The translations under genes and the position numbers were made by a program. A DNA stretch of 61,885 bases, taken from positions 954,095 through 1,015,979 of the forward strand of contig NZ_KI421509.1 of the NCBI RefSeq assembly GCF_000473225.1, read 5' to 3'. Below are positions 45,654 through 56,757 of the stretch, one piece after another. The DNA is from Sedimentitalea nanhaiensis DSM 24252. GTDB taxonomy: Bacteria; Pseudomonadota; Alphaproteobacteria; Rhodobacterales; Rhodobacteraceae. The notes under the pieces were generated by a model. It ran no database searches. It was not told the origin of the DNA and was given only the letters and a program-made list of their open reading frames with translations. Numbering within the stretch: position 1 is the first letter of the stretch; each line of letters opens with the position of its first letter.

Positions 45654-48206
45654 CTAATAGAGTCCGCCTGAACTGACCGTGCCGAAATTCGCCTTGGGAC
45701 CAACCACTGCCGTGCCGCCAGTCGATGTCCTGACCTGCCGACCGCTGCTGACCACCTCTTCAATCAACGGCAGGTTCGAACCCATCGCAAATCCGCCGTC
45801 ATAGGTCAGGCCAAACACCGGATCGGCACCGTCGCGGAAATATTCGGCCACCACATATGCACCGCTGGCATCGTCCGGAAGCCGCCCACCGGTAAAGCGG
45901 TCGATCTTGATAAAATGCCCACCCGGGGGCACTTCGAACGGGCCGCCACCGTATTTTTCCGTCGCCTTGGTCATGAACGACTGAAACACCGGGCCACACA
46001 TGGACGATCCATATGCGCTGCGCCCCAGCGGACGGGGGCGATCATAGCCGATGTAGCAGCCAGCCACGATATTGCTGGTGAAGCCGATGAACCAGACGTC
46101 GCGCGCGTCATTGGTGGTGCCGGTCTTGCCCGCCGTCGGCACCGGCAGTTTGACGACGCCGCTGGCCGTACCGCGATCGACCACACCTTTCATCATCGAG
46201 GTCAGCTGATAGGCGGTGATCGCATCCATCACCCGCTCACGATTGCTGATGATGCGCGGCGTCGCGTTTGGAGCGATCCCGGGCGAGCCGCAGTCGATGC
46301 AGTCGCGCTTGTCATGACGATAAATGGTCTCGCCGTACCGGTCCTGAATCCGGTCGACCAGCGTCGGTTCCACCCGCTCACCGCCATTGGCAAACATCGC
46401 ATAGGCAGCGACCATCTTGTACAATGTGGTTTCCTCGGACCCCAGCGCATTGGCCAGATAGGGGCCCATCTCGTCATAAACACCGAATTTCTCGGCATAA
46501 TTGGCGACCACGGGCATGCCCACTTCCTGGGCCAATCGAATGGTCATCAGATTCCGCGATTGTTCGATCCCTGTGCGCAGAGGCGTGGGGCCGTAGAACT
46601 TGTTGGACGAATTGCGCGGCCGCCAAAGACCCTGGGGCGTATTGATCTCGATCGGGGCGTCAACCACGATGGTGGCCGGAGAATAGCCACTGTCCAACGC
46701 GGCCGCATAGACAAAGGGTTTAAAGCTGGAGCCGGGCTGACGTTGGGCCTGCGTGGCGCGGTTGAACACTGAATCCTGATAGCTGAAGCCGCCCTGCATG
46801 GCCAGAACACGCCCGGTATTCACGTCCATCGCCATGAACCCGCCCTGGACCTCGCTGACCTGCCGCAAGGTCCAGCGGATGAATGACCCGTCCTCGTCAC
46901 TGGTCATCCTGCGGACAAGCACGACGTCGCCCACATCCAGCAGATCGCCAGCCACCCGCGCCTTTTTTGCCAGGGTTCCATCACTGCGCCGTTTGCGCGC
47001 CCATTGCACGTCCTTGGCGGTGATCCAGTGGCCATCTTCGTCATCCGCTACGTTTTCGATGCCAATCCGGGCATCGCTGTCGCCAACCTCAAGCACCACT
47101 GCTGGGTACCATTGACCATTCAACCGGACATCGCGGGGGATGTCGGCATCCGACAGGGCAGCGCGCCAGGACGCCTCGTCCGTTAACAGATCCGCCGCGA
47201 TCCGTGCCTTTGTTCCATGCCAGATGCCACGACCGCGGTCATACTTTTCCAGCTGGGCGCGCAGAGACTCTGCTGCAACCTCCTGCATTTCCTCGTCGAT
47301 CGTGGCACGCACACTGAAGCCACCGGTAAAGAATTCGCCCTCGCCAAAGTCTTCGCTCAGCTGGCGGCGGACTTCATCGGTGAAATAATCCCGGGGTGGC
47401 AACGCGGTGCGAAAGCTCTCGAAATCGCCATTCTGGACCGAGCGCAACGGCAACGCAGCTTCGACTTCATAGGACGCGCGATCAATGTATCCGTTCTCGT
47501 ACATCTCCCGCAGGACGAAATTGCGTCGCGACAACAGCCGATCCTTGCGGCGTACAGGGTGAAAGTCGCTGGGGGCCTTGGGCAGCGACGCCAGGAACGC
47601 GGCCTCATGCGGGGCCAGTTCAGAGAGCGTCTTGTTGAAATAGGTCTGGCTGGCCGCCGCCACGCCATAGGAATTCTGCCCGAGAAAGATCTCGTTCATG
47701 TAAAGTTCGAGTATCTGGTCCTTGTCCAGCGTTTCCTCGAGACGTGAGGCCAGGATGATCTCTTTGATCTTGCGCTCGATGCGCCGGTCTCCGGACAGCA
47801 GAAAATTCTTCATCACCTGCTGAGTAATGGTCGAGGCCCCGCGGACGTTGTCGCCACGCGAGCGCACCGCCTCGATCCCGGCGGCCGCGATGCCGCGCAT
47901 GTCATAGCCTTTGTGGCTATAGAAATTCTTGTCTTCTGCTGAAATAAAGGCCTGCTTGACCAGATCGGGGATTTCATCGGCGGGCACAAACAGGCGTCGT
48001 TCCTGAGCAAACTCGTCGATCATGTGACCTTTGCCCGAATAGATCCGGCTGATCGTCGGCGGCTTGTACTGCGCCAGCGATTCATGGCTGGGCAGGTCGC
48101 GGCCATAGATCCAGAACACCGCACCGATGCTCAGGGCAACGATGGCGATGCCCAGGGTCAGGAGCGTGAAAATCGCCCCGAAAAAGGATAATACAAACCG
48201 GATCAC
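45654..48206 (-). CDS. mrcA: Penicillin-binding protein 1A
   Basis: The 850-residue bifunctional cell-wall polymerase has an N-terminal membrane anchor (about 8-33). The GT51 glycosyltransferase has its catalytic Glu at E91 in FISAEDKNFYSHKG and GASTITQQVMKN. An OB-like insert follows, then a transpeptidase with SxxK in PGSSFKPFVYA (near 493-496), SRN and KTG (AGKTGTTND near 693). Length is typical of class A PBPs of alphaproteobacteria. It is 96 bp downstream of amiC on the same strand, a cell-wall pairing. Confidence 0.96.
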   Translation of the reverse strand: MIRFVLSFFGAIFTLLTLGIAIVALSIGAVFWIYGRDLPSHESLAQYKPPTISRIYSGKGHMIDEFAQERRLFVPADEIPDLVKQAFISAEDKNFYSHKGYDMRGIAAAGIEAVRSRGDNVRGASTITQQVMKNFLLSGDRRIERKIKEIILASRLEETLDKDQILELYMNEIFLGQNSYGVAAASQTYFNKTLSELAPHEAAFLASLPKAPSDFHPVRRKDRLLSRRNFVLREMYENGYIDRASYEVEAALPLRSVQNGDFESFRTALPPRDYFTDEVRRQLSEDFGEGEFFTGGFSVRATIDEEMQEVAAESLRAQLEKYDRGRGIWHGTKARIAADLLTDEASWRAALSDADIPRDVRLNGQWYPAVVLEVGDSDARIGIENVADDEDGHWITAKDVQWARKRRSDGTLAKKARVAGDLLDVGDVVLVRRMTSDEDGSFIRWTLRQVSEVQGGFMAMDVNTGRVLAMQGGFSYQDSVFNRATQAQRQPGSSFKPFVYAAALDSGYSPATIVVDAPIEINTPQGLWRPRNSSNKFYGPTPLRTGIEQSRNLMTIRLAQEVGMPVVANYAEKFGVYDEMGPYLANALGSEETTLYKMVAAYAMFANGGERVEPTLVDRIQDRYGETIYRHDKRDCIDCGSPGIAPNATPRIISNRERVMDAITAYQLTSMMKGVVDRGTASGVVKLPVPTAGKTGTTNDARDVWFIGFTSNIVAGCYIGYDRPRPLGRSAYGSSMCGPVFQSFMTKATEKYGGGPFEVPPGGHFIKIDRFTGGRLPDDASGAYVVAEYFRDGADPVFGLTYDGGFAMGSNLPLIEEVVSSGRQVRTSTGGTAVVGPKANFGTVSSGGLY

Positions 48207-48302
48207 TTGACTGCCTCTACTCGCGCGATGACTTCTATATAGGGACGCCTGCGGGCCGGGTCAAAACACAACAGGGCGATAAATCGCCTGACCCTGCGGC
48301 GG

Positions 48303-49523
48303 TCACTGGCGCACCAATGGTCGACGGGCAGAATCGGACTGTTGCCAGGCCTGCAAGCCATTGCGGATGCCGCGGGCGATCGCGGCCCTCCACTGCGGAT
48401 TCTGCAGGTTGACCAGATCCCGTGGGCTGCTGAGAAACCCGATTTCAACCAGGACCGAGGGAATATCGGCCGCTTTCAAAACCGAGAACCCGGCCCGGCG
48501 CAGGGGACGGCGATTCATTGGCCCGCCCGCCTGTACCATACCTTCGACCAACGCGCGGGCCAGCGCTTCGGTGCGTGGCCGGGTTTCCTGCCGCGCCAGA
48601 TCGAGCAGGATACCGGTGACGCGATCGTCGGCCTTGCTGAGATCGACGCCTGACAACAGATCACCCCGGTCATGACGTTCGGCCAGCTTGGCGCTGGCCA
48701 CATCCGACGCCGCGCGCGACAGCACATGCACAGTTGCCCCATGCGCCTGCCCTTCGGCCAAAGCGTCCGCATGCAGCGACAGAAAGACATCTGCCCCGGC
48801 CTGATGCGCCAGAGCGATGCGCTGTTCAAGCGACACGAAATGATCGCCGTCGCGGGTCAATACCACCTGAAAGTCACCGCTGCGCATCAGGATTTCGCGC
48901 AGTTCACGGGCGAATTGCAGCATCAGATCCTTTTCGTCGATGGTGTCCGTTTCGGCACCGGGGTCGATGCCCCCGTGTCCCGGATCCAGCACAACCGTAA
49001 GCGGCGCATCGGCGCCGCGCTTCAACGGAATCGACAGGTCGGCAGGCGACGGCAAATCCCAACGCGGGTCATGTGGTGCCCCCGCTTGGGCGGCAAAGGT
49101 TTCGGCGGACACCGGCATCAACCTGACGGCCAGCATCGCCGCACTGGTGACCGGGTCGATCTGGATCGCCGCGGATGTCACGGCCATCGGCCGCGCCAGC
49201 TCGGCCACCATACGCGACCACCCCGGCACATAGGTCCCGAATTGCACCTCCGTCAGCCGGTCAGTTTGCAGTACCGTTTCAGGCGCAAGCCCGGTCCAGT
49301 CGACTTCCTGAAAGTCCAGCACCAGCCGGGGAGGCCGATCCAGCGTAAACAGCCGATAGGGTACGCCCTGACTGAGCAAGAGATCGATCCTGACGCCGCT
49401 GCGCCCATCCGCTTCAATTCGACTTTGGGTCGCATCGACGCGGGCAAGCCCGCTGAAATCCTGCGCGCTCGTGGTCGTCGCTATCAGCCATACGGCGGCC
49501 AACGCCGCGAGAATCCTGCTCAT
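48303..49523 (-). CDS. amiC: N-acetylmuramoyl-L-alanine amidase (AMIN plus Amidase_3)
   Basis: The 406-residue periplasmic hydrolase has a signal peptide (ILAALAAVWLIATTTSAQ), an N-terminal AMIN domain that targets septal peptidoglycan, and a zinc amidase with VVLDPGHGGIDPGA (zinc His and the Glu that follows at GAETDTIDEKDL), DVFLSLHADA and SVLVEIGFLSS. It cleaves the amide between MurNAc and the stem peptide during cell separation. It lies directly upstream of mrcA on the same strand. Confidence 0.95.
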   Translation of the reverse strand: MSRILAALAAVWLIATTTSAQDFSGLARVDATQSRIEADGRSGVRIDLLLSQGVPYRLFTLDRPPRLVLDFQEVDWTGLAPETVLQTDRLTEVQFGTYVPGWSRMVAELARPMAVTSAAIQIDPVTSAAMLAVRLMPVSAETFAAQAGAPHDPRWDLPSPADLSIPLKRGADAPLTVVLDPGHGGIDPGAETDTIDEKDLMLQFARELREILMRSGDFQVVLTRDGDHFVSLEQRIALAHQAGADVFLSLHADALAEGQAHGATVHVLSRAASDVASAKLAERHDRGDLLSGVDLSKADDRVTGILLDLARQETRPRTEALARALVEGMVQAGGPMNRRPLRRAGFSVLKAADIPSVLVEIGFLSSPRDLVNLQNPQWRAAIARGIRNGLQAWQQSDSARRPLVRQ

Positions 49524-49607
49524 GCCTGTGTTTCCGGTTTTATGGCAGATCGTTGCGCCGACCCTCTGGGCACGACAATAGCTGACCCACCTGGGGTTGA
49601 AAACGCC

Positions 49608-50753
49608 CTAGCCACGCGCCGCCATGTAGCGGGTCAACCGCACCAGACCCTCCTCAATGTCCGCGGTCGCGCGCGCATAGGAAAACCGCAGAGTGGTGTT
49701 TCCCCGAATCGGGTCGAAATCCAGCCCCGGCGTCACCGCCACACCGGCCCGGTCAAGGATCTCGGCCGCAAATGCACGACTGTCATCGGTCAGATCAGAC
49801 ACATCCGCATAGACATAGAACGCCCCATCCGGGGGGGCGATGTTGGTGAACCCCGCTGCGGGCAAGCCCTGCAGCATCAAAGCCCGGTTGGCACTGTAGA
49901 CCGCGAGGTTGGCCTGCAACTCCTCTTCGCAATCCATCGCCGCCAGCGCCGCGACCTGGCTGGCGTGCGGCGCGCAGATGAACATGTTCTGGGCAATCCG
50001 TTCTATCACGCGCACATGATCTTCGGGCACGACCATCCAGCCGACCCGCCAGCCGGTCATGCTGAAATACTTGGAAAACGAATTGATCACATAGCACTCG
50101 TCGGTCAGTTCCAGTGCGGTCACCGCTTTGGCCTCGTATTCGATGCCGTGATAGATTTCATCGCTGATAAAGGCTGCGCCCTGCGCGTGTGTCGCGTCGA
50201 TCAATGCCGCCATCGCACCGCGATCCAGCATCGTACCGGTTGGGTTGGCCGGCGAGGCCACCATCAGCCCGGCCAAATCCTGCCCCACAAAATCGGCGGG
50301 CACGGGTTGCAGGCGATTTTCCGGTGCCGTCGCCAGATCGACCGGCACCAAATCGAGCGCGCTCAGGATCTGTCGATAGCTGGGATAGCCCGGCGCGCCA
50401 ATGCCAACCCGATCACCGGTATCGAACAGCGCCGTAAAGGCCAGGATAAAGCCGCCCGACGACCCCGGGGTGATGACCACACGTTCTGGATTCAGATCGA
50501 CGCCGTACCAGTCCCCATACAATTGCGCGATGCGGCGGCGCAGCGTCGGAAGTCCCAATGCAACCGTATACCCCAGCGCATCGTTCTGCAGTTCCCCGGC
50601 CAACGCCCGTACCGCCCCCTTGGGCGCGCCGGTGCCGGGCTGACCGACCTCCATGTGGATGATTCGGCGCCCTGATTCCTCGGCGCGGCGCGCGGCTTCC
50701 ATCACGTCCATCACAATGAAGGGATCGACCTGAGACCGGGTTGAGTTTCGCAT
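49608..50753 (-). CDS. PLP-dependent class I/II aminotransferase
   Basis: The 381-residue enzyme has the aspartate-aminotransferase fold: GLPTLRRRIAQLYGDWYGV, the PLP lysine in SFSKYFSMTGWRVGW, NPTGT, and the C-terminal RFSYA arginine that binds the substrate carboxylate. The start is ATG 50753 behind GGGAGAAG; eight upstream codons are possible. The substrate cannot be assigned. It is divergent from the M48 protease gene, with about 22 bp between the starts. Confidence 0.9.
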   Translation of the reverse strand: MRNSTRSQVDPFIVMDVMEAARRAEESGRRIIHMEVGQPGTGAPKGAVRALAGELQNDALGYTVALGLPTLRRRIAQLYGDWYGVDLNPERVVITPGSSGGFILAFTALFDTGDRVGIGAPGYPSYRQILSALDLVPVDLATAPENRLQPVPADFVGQDLAGLMVASPANPTGTMLDRGAMAALIDATHAQGAAFISDEIYHGIEYEAKAVTALELTDECYVINSFSKYFSMTGWRVGWMVVPEDHVRVIERIAQNMFICAPHASQVAALAAMDCEEELQANLAVYSANRALMLQGLPAAGFTNIAPPDGAFYVYADVSDLTDDSRAFAAEILDRAGVAVTPGLDFDPIRGNTTLRFSYARATADIEEGLVRLTRYMAARG

Positions 50754-50775
50754 GTGCTTCTCCCATGGTGCGGCC

Positions 50776-52152
50776 ATGTGTATTGACCGTTTATCCCGGC
50801 TGGCGTCAATCCTTGCATGGTGCGGGAGGCGGGTCCAGATTGGCGCTGCTATTGTCCTGTTCTATCTGGTATCGGCGGTGCCTTCTGCGGCAATCGGCCT
50901 GTTGCGGGACGCAGATATCGAAAACGGTCTGCTGCAATTGTCGGCCCCGGTCCTGCGCGCGGCGGGCCTGAACCCCAAACGTGTGCGGGTTCTGGTGGTC
51001 AATGACAGTTCACTGAACGCCTTTGTCATCGACGGGCAGACCATTTTCGTGAACTACGGCTTGATCCTCAAGGTGAATTCCGCCGCAATGTTGCAGGCGG
51101 TGATCGCGCATGAGGCGGCCCATATATCGAACGGACACCTTGCCCGCCGCATGGGCAACATGCGCAGTGCCCGCACCGCCGCCGGGCTGGGGACCGCACT
51201 TGCGATCATCGCCGGGGCCGCAGGTGCCGGTCAGGCCGCCGGTGGCATTGCCCTTGGCACAACGACATCGGCGATGCGCGGATTTCTCGCCCATACCCGC
51301 GCCGAAGAAGCTGCGGCCGATCGCTCGGCTGCCAACTACATGCGCAACTCTGGATTGGATCCGCAGGGGCTGGTGGATCTGCACAAAACCTTCGCCGGAC
51401 AAGAGGCCCTCACCGTCGGACGACAGGATCCCTATATGCAGTCGCATCCGCTGACCCGTGACCGGATACGCGCGGCCGAGTCCTATGTCACGGCACACGG
51501 CAAGATCGACGCGACCAACCCGGACGACGCCTATTGGTTCGACCGGATACGCGGCAAGCTGTCGGCCTATACGCGCTCGCCCAAATGGACCCGGCGCCGG
51601 GCCGCGGAAGACCCGTACAAAGACGTGCGGCATATGCGGCAGGCGGTGGCGTATCACCGTGAAAACGATCTGGCCCGCGCCCGTTTGGCGCTCGATGCCC
51701 TGATCGAAGCCCGTCCGGACGATGCCTATTATTACGACCTCAAGGGACAAATCATGCTGGAGAACCGGCAGATGAACGACGCGTTGGCCGCCTACAAGGT
51801 CGCGGTCGGTCTCGCTCCGCGCGAGGCGCTGATCCTGGGTGGCTATGGCCGCGCGCTGTTGGCCGCTGGCCAGCCGCAGGCCGCGCTGGCACCGCTGCAA
51901 GACAGCCGCGCGCGCGATTTCCGCAATGGCCGGGTATTGCGGGATCTGGCCCTGGCCTATGCCGAGACCGGCAACGACGGAATGGCCGCACTGGTTACCG
52001 CAGAACGTTATGCGCTGCAGGGCCGCATGGAAGACGCGGGTCGTCAGGCCCAACGCGCCGTTCGGTTTCTGCCGCGCGGTTCGGTGTCTTGGCAGCGCGC
52101 GCAGGATGTGCTCATTGCAGCAGAACAACTGAAGAAAAGGAAAAAACGATGA
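50776..52152 (+). CDS. M48-family metalloprotease with TPR repeats (BepA-like)
   Basis: The 458-residue protein has a signal or anchor segment near residues 20-40 and the zinc motif HEAAHISNGHL. A third ligand Glu follows in the helix after AEEAAADRSAANYM. C-terminal TPR-like repeats follow (LARARLALDALIEARPDDAYYYDLKGQI, MNDALAAYKVAVGLAPREALI). BepA-type proteases guard outer-membrane protein assembly in the periplasm. The start ATG 50776 is chosen because upstream codons would overlap the divergent gene. The stop overlaps the start of the DsbA-like gene. Confidence 0.9.
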   Translation: MCIDRLSRLASILAWCGRRVQIGAAIVLFYLVSAVPSAAIGLLRDADIENGLLQLSAPVLRAAGLNPKRVRVLVVNDSSLNAFVIDGQTIFVNYGLILKVNSAAMLQAVIAHEAAHISNGHLARRMGNMRSARTAAGLGTALAIIAGAAGAGQAAGGIALGTTTSAMRGFLAHTRAEEAAADRSAANYMRNSGLDPQGLVDLHKTFAGQEALTVGRQDPYMQSHPLTRDRIRAAESYVTAHGKIDATNPDDAYWFDRIRGKLSAYTRSPKWTRRRAAEDPYKDVRHMRQAVAYHRENDLARARLALDALIEARPDDAYYYDLKGQIMLENRQMNDALAAYKVAVGLAPREALILGGYGRALLAAGQPQAALAPLQDSRARDFRNGRVLRDLALAYAETGNDGMAALVTAERYALQGRMEDAGRQAQRAVRFLPRGSVSWQRAQDVLIAAEQLKKRKKR

Positions 52153-52898
52153 TCCGCTTTGCCGCCCCCGCCCTGACCGCACTTGCCCTGGTGGCAAGTC
52201 CGGTTGCCGCCGCCGACCTGGCGGCGATGACAGATACCGAACGTGAGGCATTCCGTGCCGAAGTTCGTGCCTATCTTCTGGACAATCCCGAAGTGATCAT
52301 CGAGGCCGTCAACCTGCTCGAAGAACGCAAGGCCCAGGCGCAGGTCCAGACCGATCAGGCACTGGTTCAGGCTAACGCGGACGCATTGTTTAACGATGGA
52401 TTTTCCTGGGTCGGCGGGAACCCGGATGGCGACATCACGCTGGTCGAGTTCATGGATTATCGCTGTGGCTATTGCCGCAAGGCCAAGCCCGAAGTCGCCA
52501 AACTGCTGGCCAATGACGGCAACATCCGCCTGATCATCAAGGAGTTCCCGATCCTCGGTGAAGCGTCAATGATTTCGTCACGCTTTGCGATTGCGACCAG
52601 GCATGTGGCCGGGGACGAGGCCTATGGTCAGGTACATGACGCGTTGATGGATATGGGGGGCGACATGACCGACGTGACGCTGCGCCGGTTGGCCGATGGG
52701 CTGGGCCTGGACAGCGATGCGATCCTGGCGAAGATGGACAGCGCCGAGGTCAGCGCCGAAATCGCCAGTACCCGGGAGCTGGCCCAGCGGCTGCAGATCA
52801 GCGGCACACCGACATTCGTGCTGCAGGACGAATTGCTTCGTGGCTTCTTGCCCGCCGACCAGCTGGAACTGATTGTCGCGGACAAACGCGACGGCTGA
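52149..52898 (+). CDS. DsbA-family thiol:disulfide oxidoreductase
   Basis: The 249-residue protein starts at the ATGA overlap with the protease stop. A signal peptide (MIRFAAPALTALALVASPVAAA) and a ~75-residue helical region precede a thioredoxin fold with the active site CGYC in MDYRCGYCRKAKPEV. The cis-proline loop is GTPTFV. The helical insertion and order match the Com1/DsbG-like 'DsbA family' proteins. Likely role: disulfide handling of exported proteins, together with the upstream protease. Confidence 0.92.
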   Translation: MIRFAAPALTALALVASPVAAADLAAMTDTEREAFRAEVRAYLLDNPEVIIEAVNLLEERKAQAQVQTDQALVQANADALFNDGFSWVGGNPDGDITLVEFMDYRCGYCRKAKPEVAKLLANDGNIRLIIKEFPILGEASMISSRFAIATRHVAGDEAYGQVHDALMDMGGDMTDVTLRRLADGLGLDSDAILAKMDSAEVSAEIASTRELAQRLQISGTPTFVLQDELLRGFLPADQLELIVADKRDG

Positions 52899-52988
52899 TT
52901 CGTCCGAATGCGCGCCCTGAAACGGGCCTGAAACCATATTCCAATGCGGGCGGCAGAGATGCACACGCCGTCCCGCTTGGAACAGGGA

Positions 52989-54119
52989 TTACTCCGCTGC
53001 CTCGGCGACGACCTTGGCAGCTTCAATTTCGGATGCGCGTTTCTCGACCTGCTCGACGATGTGATCCACCATCGCCTCGTTGTCCAGTTTGTGACTTTGC
53101 TTACCCGCCAGATAGACCATACCGCTGCCAGCACCCCCACCGGTGAAACCGACATCCGTCATCAGCGCTTCGCCCGGTCCATTCACGACACAGCCAATGA
53201 TGCTCAGACTCATTGGTGTCTTGATGTGCTCCAGCCGATTTTCCAGTTTCTCGACCGTCTTGATGACGTCAAACCCCTGCCGGGCGCAGCTGGGACAGCT
53301 GATGATATTGACACCGCGATGGCGCAAGCCAAGCGATTTCAGGATCTCGAACCCAACCTTGACCTCTTGCACCGGATCTGCCGACAGACTGACGCGGATG
53401 GTATCGCCAATGCCCATCCACAACAGATTGCCCAGCCCAATGGCAGATTTGATCGTGCCGCTGACCAGGCCACCCGCCTCGGTAATGCCCAGATGGATCG
53501 GCGCGTCGGTGGCTTCGGCCAATTGCTGATAGGCGGCAGCGGACATGAACACGTCGGACGCCTTGACGCTGATCTTGAAGTTGTGGAAATTGTTGTCCTG
53601 CAGAATTCGAATATGTTCGAGACCGCTTTCCACCATCGCATCGGGACAGGGTTCGCCGTATTTTTCCAGCAGGTGTTTTTCCAGGCTGCCCGCATTGACA
53701 CCGATCCGGATCGAGCAATTGTGGTCACGTGCGGCCTGAATGACGTCTTTCACCCGTTGTTCGTTCCCGATGTTGCCCGGATTGATCCGCAGGCAGGCGG
53801 CACCTGCCTCTGCGGCCTCGATGCCCCGCCGATAGTGGAAGTGAATATCCGCCACGATCGGCACCGGGCTTTCGGCAACGATCTGTTTCAATGCGCGGGA
53901 CGAAGCCTCATCCGGCACCGAGATTCGTACGATATCCGCCCCCGCTTCGGCCGCGGCCTGAACCTGGGCAACCGTCGCGGCCACGTCAGTGGTCAGCGTA
54001 TTGGTCATGGTTTGCACGGCAATCGGGGCGCCGTCGCCAATGGGCACGTTCCCCACCATGATCCGGCGCGAATTTCGACGATAGATATTGCGCCATGGGC
54101 GCACTGGATTCAGTGACAT
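52989..54119 (-). CDS. ispG: 4-hydroxy-3-methylbut-2-en-1-yl diphosphate synthase
   Basis: The 376-residue [4Fe-4S] enzyme runs the penultimate step of the MEP isoprenoid pathway. The TIM-barrel part includes [19 protein letters not shown] and INPGNIGN. The cluster cysteines are in [13 protein letters not shown] and [10 protein letters not shown]. The start is ATG 54119 ([15 protein letters not shown]); the open frame extends 22 codons more but the family begins here. It is 76 bp downstream of rodZ on the same strand. Confidence 0.95.
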   Translation of the reverse strand: MSLNPVRPWRNIYRRNSRRIMVGNVPIGDGAPIAVQTMTNTLTTDVAATVAQVQAAAEAGADIVRISVPDEASSRALKQIVAESPVPIVADIHFHYRRGIEAAEAGAACLRINPGNIGNEQRVKDVIQAARDHNCSIRIGVNAGSLEKHLLEKYGEPCPDAMVESGLEHIRILQDNNFHNFKISVKASDVFMSAAAYQQLAEATDAPIHLGITEAGGLVSGTIKSAIGLGNLLWMGIGDTIRVSLSADPVQEVKVGFEILKSLGLRHRGVNIISCPSCARQGFDVIKTVEKLENRLEHIKTPMSLSIIGCVVNGPGEALMTDVGFTGGGAGSGMVYLAGKQSHKLDNEAMVDHIVEQVEKRASEIEAAKVVAEAAE

Positions 54120-54195
54120 GCGAACTGTTCCATGTTCCGGGTCGGTATCGGGTGAGTAGATAACCACTCCACCGGCCCAGGGCAATGGACGTGGG

Positions 54196-55410
54196 TCAGG
54201 GTTGTGGCTCGAGCATTTGCGCTTCGGCCACCATACGGGCCAGATCGCGGTCCCGCTTCAGATCGGCGACCTGGAAACGCTCTTTCACCGCTTTGATGGA
54301 CAATGGCAGCTTGGACGTTACGGTGCCACGTTCGCCAACCGGCCCAAAATGATCGTCATTCAATACGAAATAAATTGCGCCGGATTCCCCGGCCCGCAAA
54401 GTCGGCGGTTCCTCAGTTGCAGGCACGTCATATCTCTGCCCGCTTTCCATGATTCCCTCATAGATGACCGTACCGTCGGCCGCGCTGACCCGCACCCAGG
54501 ACGGGCGCACCGCGACCATGCGCAATTGCGGAGCGGACTCCTCGACAACCTGAGGCTGGGGAACGGGTCCCTGCAGCCTCGGATCCAGATAACGTTCGGC
54601 CACCTGAACCTGGGGCAGTTCGGGCGGGATAAAGCTGCCGACGCTGCGCGGATCCAGTGTCGATATCGGCGCATCGCGGGCCACCAGGACCGGTACGTCC
54701 AGTGCCTGTGGGCGATATAACCGATCCAGCGCCTCGACCGATGGGGCGTCGAACCCGCTGACACCGCCGCCCTCGCCCGCCGCATCGACGGGACGGGTCG
54801 CACCGTTCAGAGGATCGAGGTCCGACAGTACCACCGGCGATTGCTCAACCGGTGCGAATTGGACCTGCTGGACCTGTTTGAGCACCGCCCAACCACCATA
54901 GCCGATGCCGCCGATCAAGGCGACAAGCACCAGAACCGACCCTATGGCCCCCGGTTCAATCTGGCTGAACACGCCCTCGCGGGACGGGATGAACGGGGTG
55001 CTGGGTGCGGTAAACGGATCGCGCTTCGCAGCAGAACCTTTGCGCGCCGGAGCGGCCGATGCCTTGATAACCGACGCTTCGGCCGACATTCCGTGGGCAA
55101 CCGAAAACCCGCTTTCCTGGCAAAAGGCGGCAAAAGCCTCATCCGGGCTCATGCCCAAATAGCGGGCATAGGAACGCACATAACCAGCAATAAAGCCTGG
55201 TGTATCAAAGGCAGACGGATCGGAGTTTTCGATGGCGGCGATATAGCTGGCCTTGATGCGCAATTCGCGCTGAACGTCCAACAAAGATTTGCCCATGGTG
55301 GCGCGTTCGCCGCGCATAGTATCGCCCAGACGCAACTCAAAGTCGTCAAAGCCCTTCGGCTTCACGACATCATCTTCCTCTGATTTGCGCGTCTGTTTGC
55401 GCCCAATCAT
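54196..55410 (-). CDS. rodZ: RodZ-like helix-turn-helix membrane protein
   Basis: The 404-residue protein has an N-terminal HTH_25 domain ([39 protein letters not shown]...), one membrane segment (about 155-175), a Pro-rich periplasmic linker and a C-terminal DUF4115 domain ([27 protein letters not shown]). RodZ links MreB filaments to the elongasome and sets rod shape. It lies upstream of ispG, as in many proteobacteria, and fits the cell-wall genes around it. Confidence 0.9.
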   Translation of the reverse strand: MIGRKQTRKSEEDDVVKPKGFDDFELRLGDTMRGERATMGKSLLDVQRELRIKASYIAAIENSDPSAFDTPGFIAGYVRSYARYLGMSPDEAFAAFCQESGFSVAHGMSAEASVIKASAAPARKGSAAKRDPFTAPSTPFIPSREGVFSQIEPGAIGSVLVLVALIGGIGYGGWAVLKQVQQVQFAPVEQSPVVLSDLDPLNGATRPVDAAGEGGGVSGFDAPSVEALDRLYRPQALDVPVLVARDAPISTLDPRSVGSFIPPELPQVQVAERYLDPRLQGPVPQPQVVEESAPQLRMVAVRPSWVRVSAADGTVIYEGIMESGQRYDVPATEEPPTLRAGESGAIYFVLNDDHFGPVGERGTVTSKLPLSIKAVKERFQVADLKRDRDLARMVAEAQMLEPQP

Positions 55411-55533
55411 GCCTGTTGCCTCATTTAGCCTGCCGCGTCTGTCTCAACGCTTGGAGTCGTCCCCATCGACTCAGTCACGCTTTTATTTCGATCAGGTTAA
55501 CACAGCTCAGGCAAATTGCACTCGGAGATGCGT

Positions 55534-56757
55534 TCAGGCGCTCAGTTCGGCGCGATTTAGCGCACAATGAGACCACAGAGCGTCCATGGCCTTGACCAGC
55601 CTGTCCAACTCTTTGGGGCCATGCACAGGCGACGGGGTGAACCGCAGCCGTTCGGTGCCCCGGGGTACAGTCGGAAAATTAATCGGTTGCACATAGATAC
55701 CGTGATCCATCAGCAGCATGTCGCTCAGCTTTTTGGTATGGACCGGATCGCCCACAATAACCGGAACGATATGGCTGCCATGATCTATGATTGGCAGTCC
55801 CAGGGCCTTCAAGCGCATCTTCAGGATCTTGGCCTGCGTTTGCTGAACATCGCGCAATTCCGGTGCCTGCTTGAGATAGGCCACCGAGGCCGCGGCCCCC
55901 GCAGCAACCGCAGGCGGCAGAGACGTCGTGAAAATAAACCCGGGCGCATAAGAGCGGATGGCGTCACACATCTTGTAGCTGGCCGCTATATAGCCACCCA
56001 TCACGCCAAAGGCTTTGGCCAGCGTACCGTTAATGATGTCCAGACGATGCATCAGGCGGTCGCGTTCCGCCACCCCGGCCCCGCGGGGACCATACATGCC
56101 AACCGCGTGCACTTCGTCGATATAGGTCAATGCATTGAATTCGTCCGCCAGATCGCAGATTGCCTCGATGGGGCCGAAATCGCCATCCATCGAATAGATC
56201 GATTCAAAGGCAATAATCTTGGGAGCTTCCGGATCGTCTGCGGCCAAAAGTTCTCGCAGATGCGCCACGTCGTTGTGACGGAAGATACGCTTGGCACCTC
56301 CATTTCGGCGCACACCCTCGATCATGCTGGCGTGGTTCAATTCGTCGGAATAGATGATCAACCCCGGAAACAGCTTGGGCAGGGTCGAAAGCGTCGCGTC
56401 ATTGGCGATATAAGCGCTGGTGAACAGCAGCGCACTTTCCTTGCCGTGCAGATCGGCCAGTTCCGCTTCGAGCCGCTTATGATAGACGGTCGTGCCCGAA
56501 ATGTTACGTGTCCCGCCCGATCCCGCTCCGGTGGCATCCATGGCTTCGTGCATCGCGGCCAGCACAACCGGATTTTGCCCCATGCCCAGATAGTCGTTGC
56601 CACACCAAACGGTGATATCTCGTTCGCTGCCATCAGGACATGTCCAGACGGCATGCGGAAACTGGCCGTTGCGGCGTTCAATATCGATGAACGTCCTATA
56701 GCGACCTTCTTCGTGCAGGCGGGCAATCGCCGTGTCGAGTTTCGCGGTGTAGTCCAC
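55534..56757 (-). CDS. hemA: 5-aminolevulinate synthase
   Basis: The 407-residue PLP enzyme condenses glycine and succinyl-CoA, the first step of heme and bacteriochlorophyll synthesis in alphaproteobacteria. The start is GTG 56757 ([22 protein letters not shown] follows), behind GGAGGAG; the frame is open further upstream but matches the family only from here. The PLP lysine lies in [14 protein letters not shown], about residue 248. Motifs [10 protein letters not shown] and [12 protein letters not shown] are present. Length is normal. Confidence 0.96.
   Translation of the reverse strand: MDYTAKLDTAIARLHEEGRYRTFIDIERRNGQFPHAVWTCPDGSERDITVWCGNDYLGMGQNPVVLAAMHEAMDATGAGSGGTRNISGTTVYHKRLEAELADLHGKESALLFTSAYIANDATLSTLPKLFPGLIIYSDELNHASMIEGVRRNGGAKRIFRHNDVAHLRELLAADDPEAPKIIAFESIYSMDGDFGPIEAICDLADEFNALTYIDEVHAVGMYGPRGAGVAERDRLMHRLDIINGTLAKAFGVMGGYIAASYKMCDAIRSYAPGFIFTTSLPPAVAAGAAASVAYLKQAPELRDVQQTQAKILKMRLKALGLPIIDHGSHIVPVIVGDPVHTKKLSDMLLMDHGIYVQPINFPTVPRGTERLRFTPSPVHGPKELDRLVKAMDALWSHCALNRAELSA

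Noticed and set aside
48672-50675. 667-codon open frame on the plus strand, antisense to amiC and the aminotransferase
   Set aside because: Composition is Arg/His/Gln-rich with no domain, and it spans two unrelated convincing genes; long antisense frames are common at this GC content.
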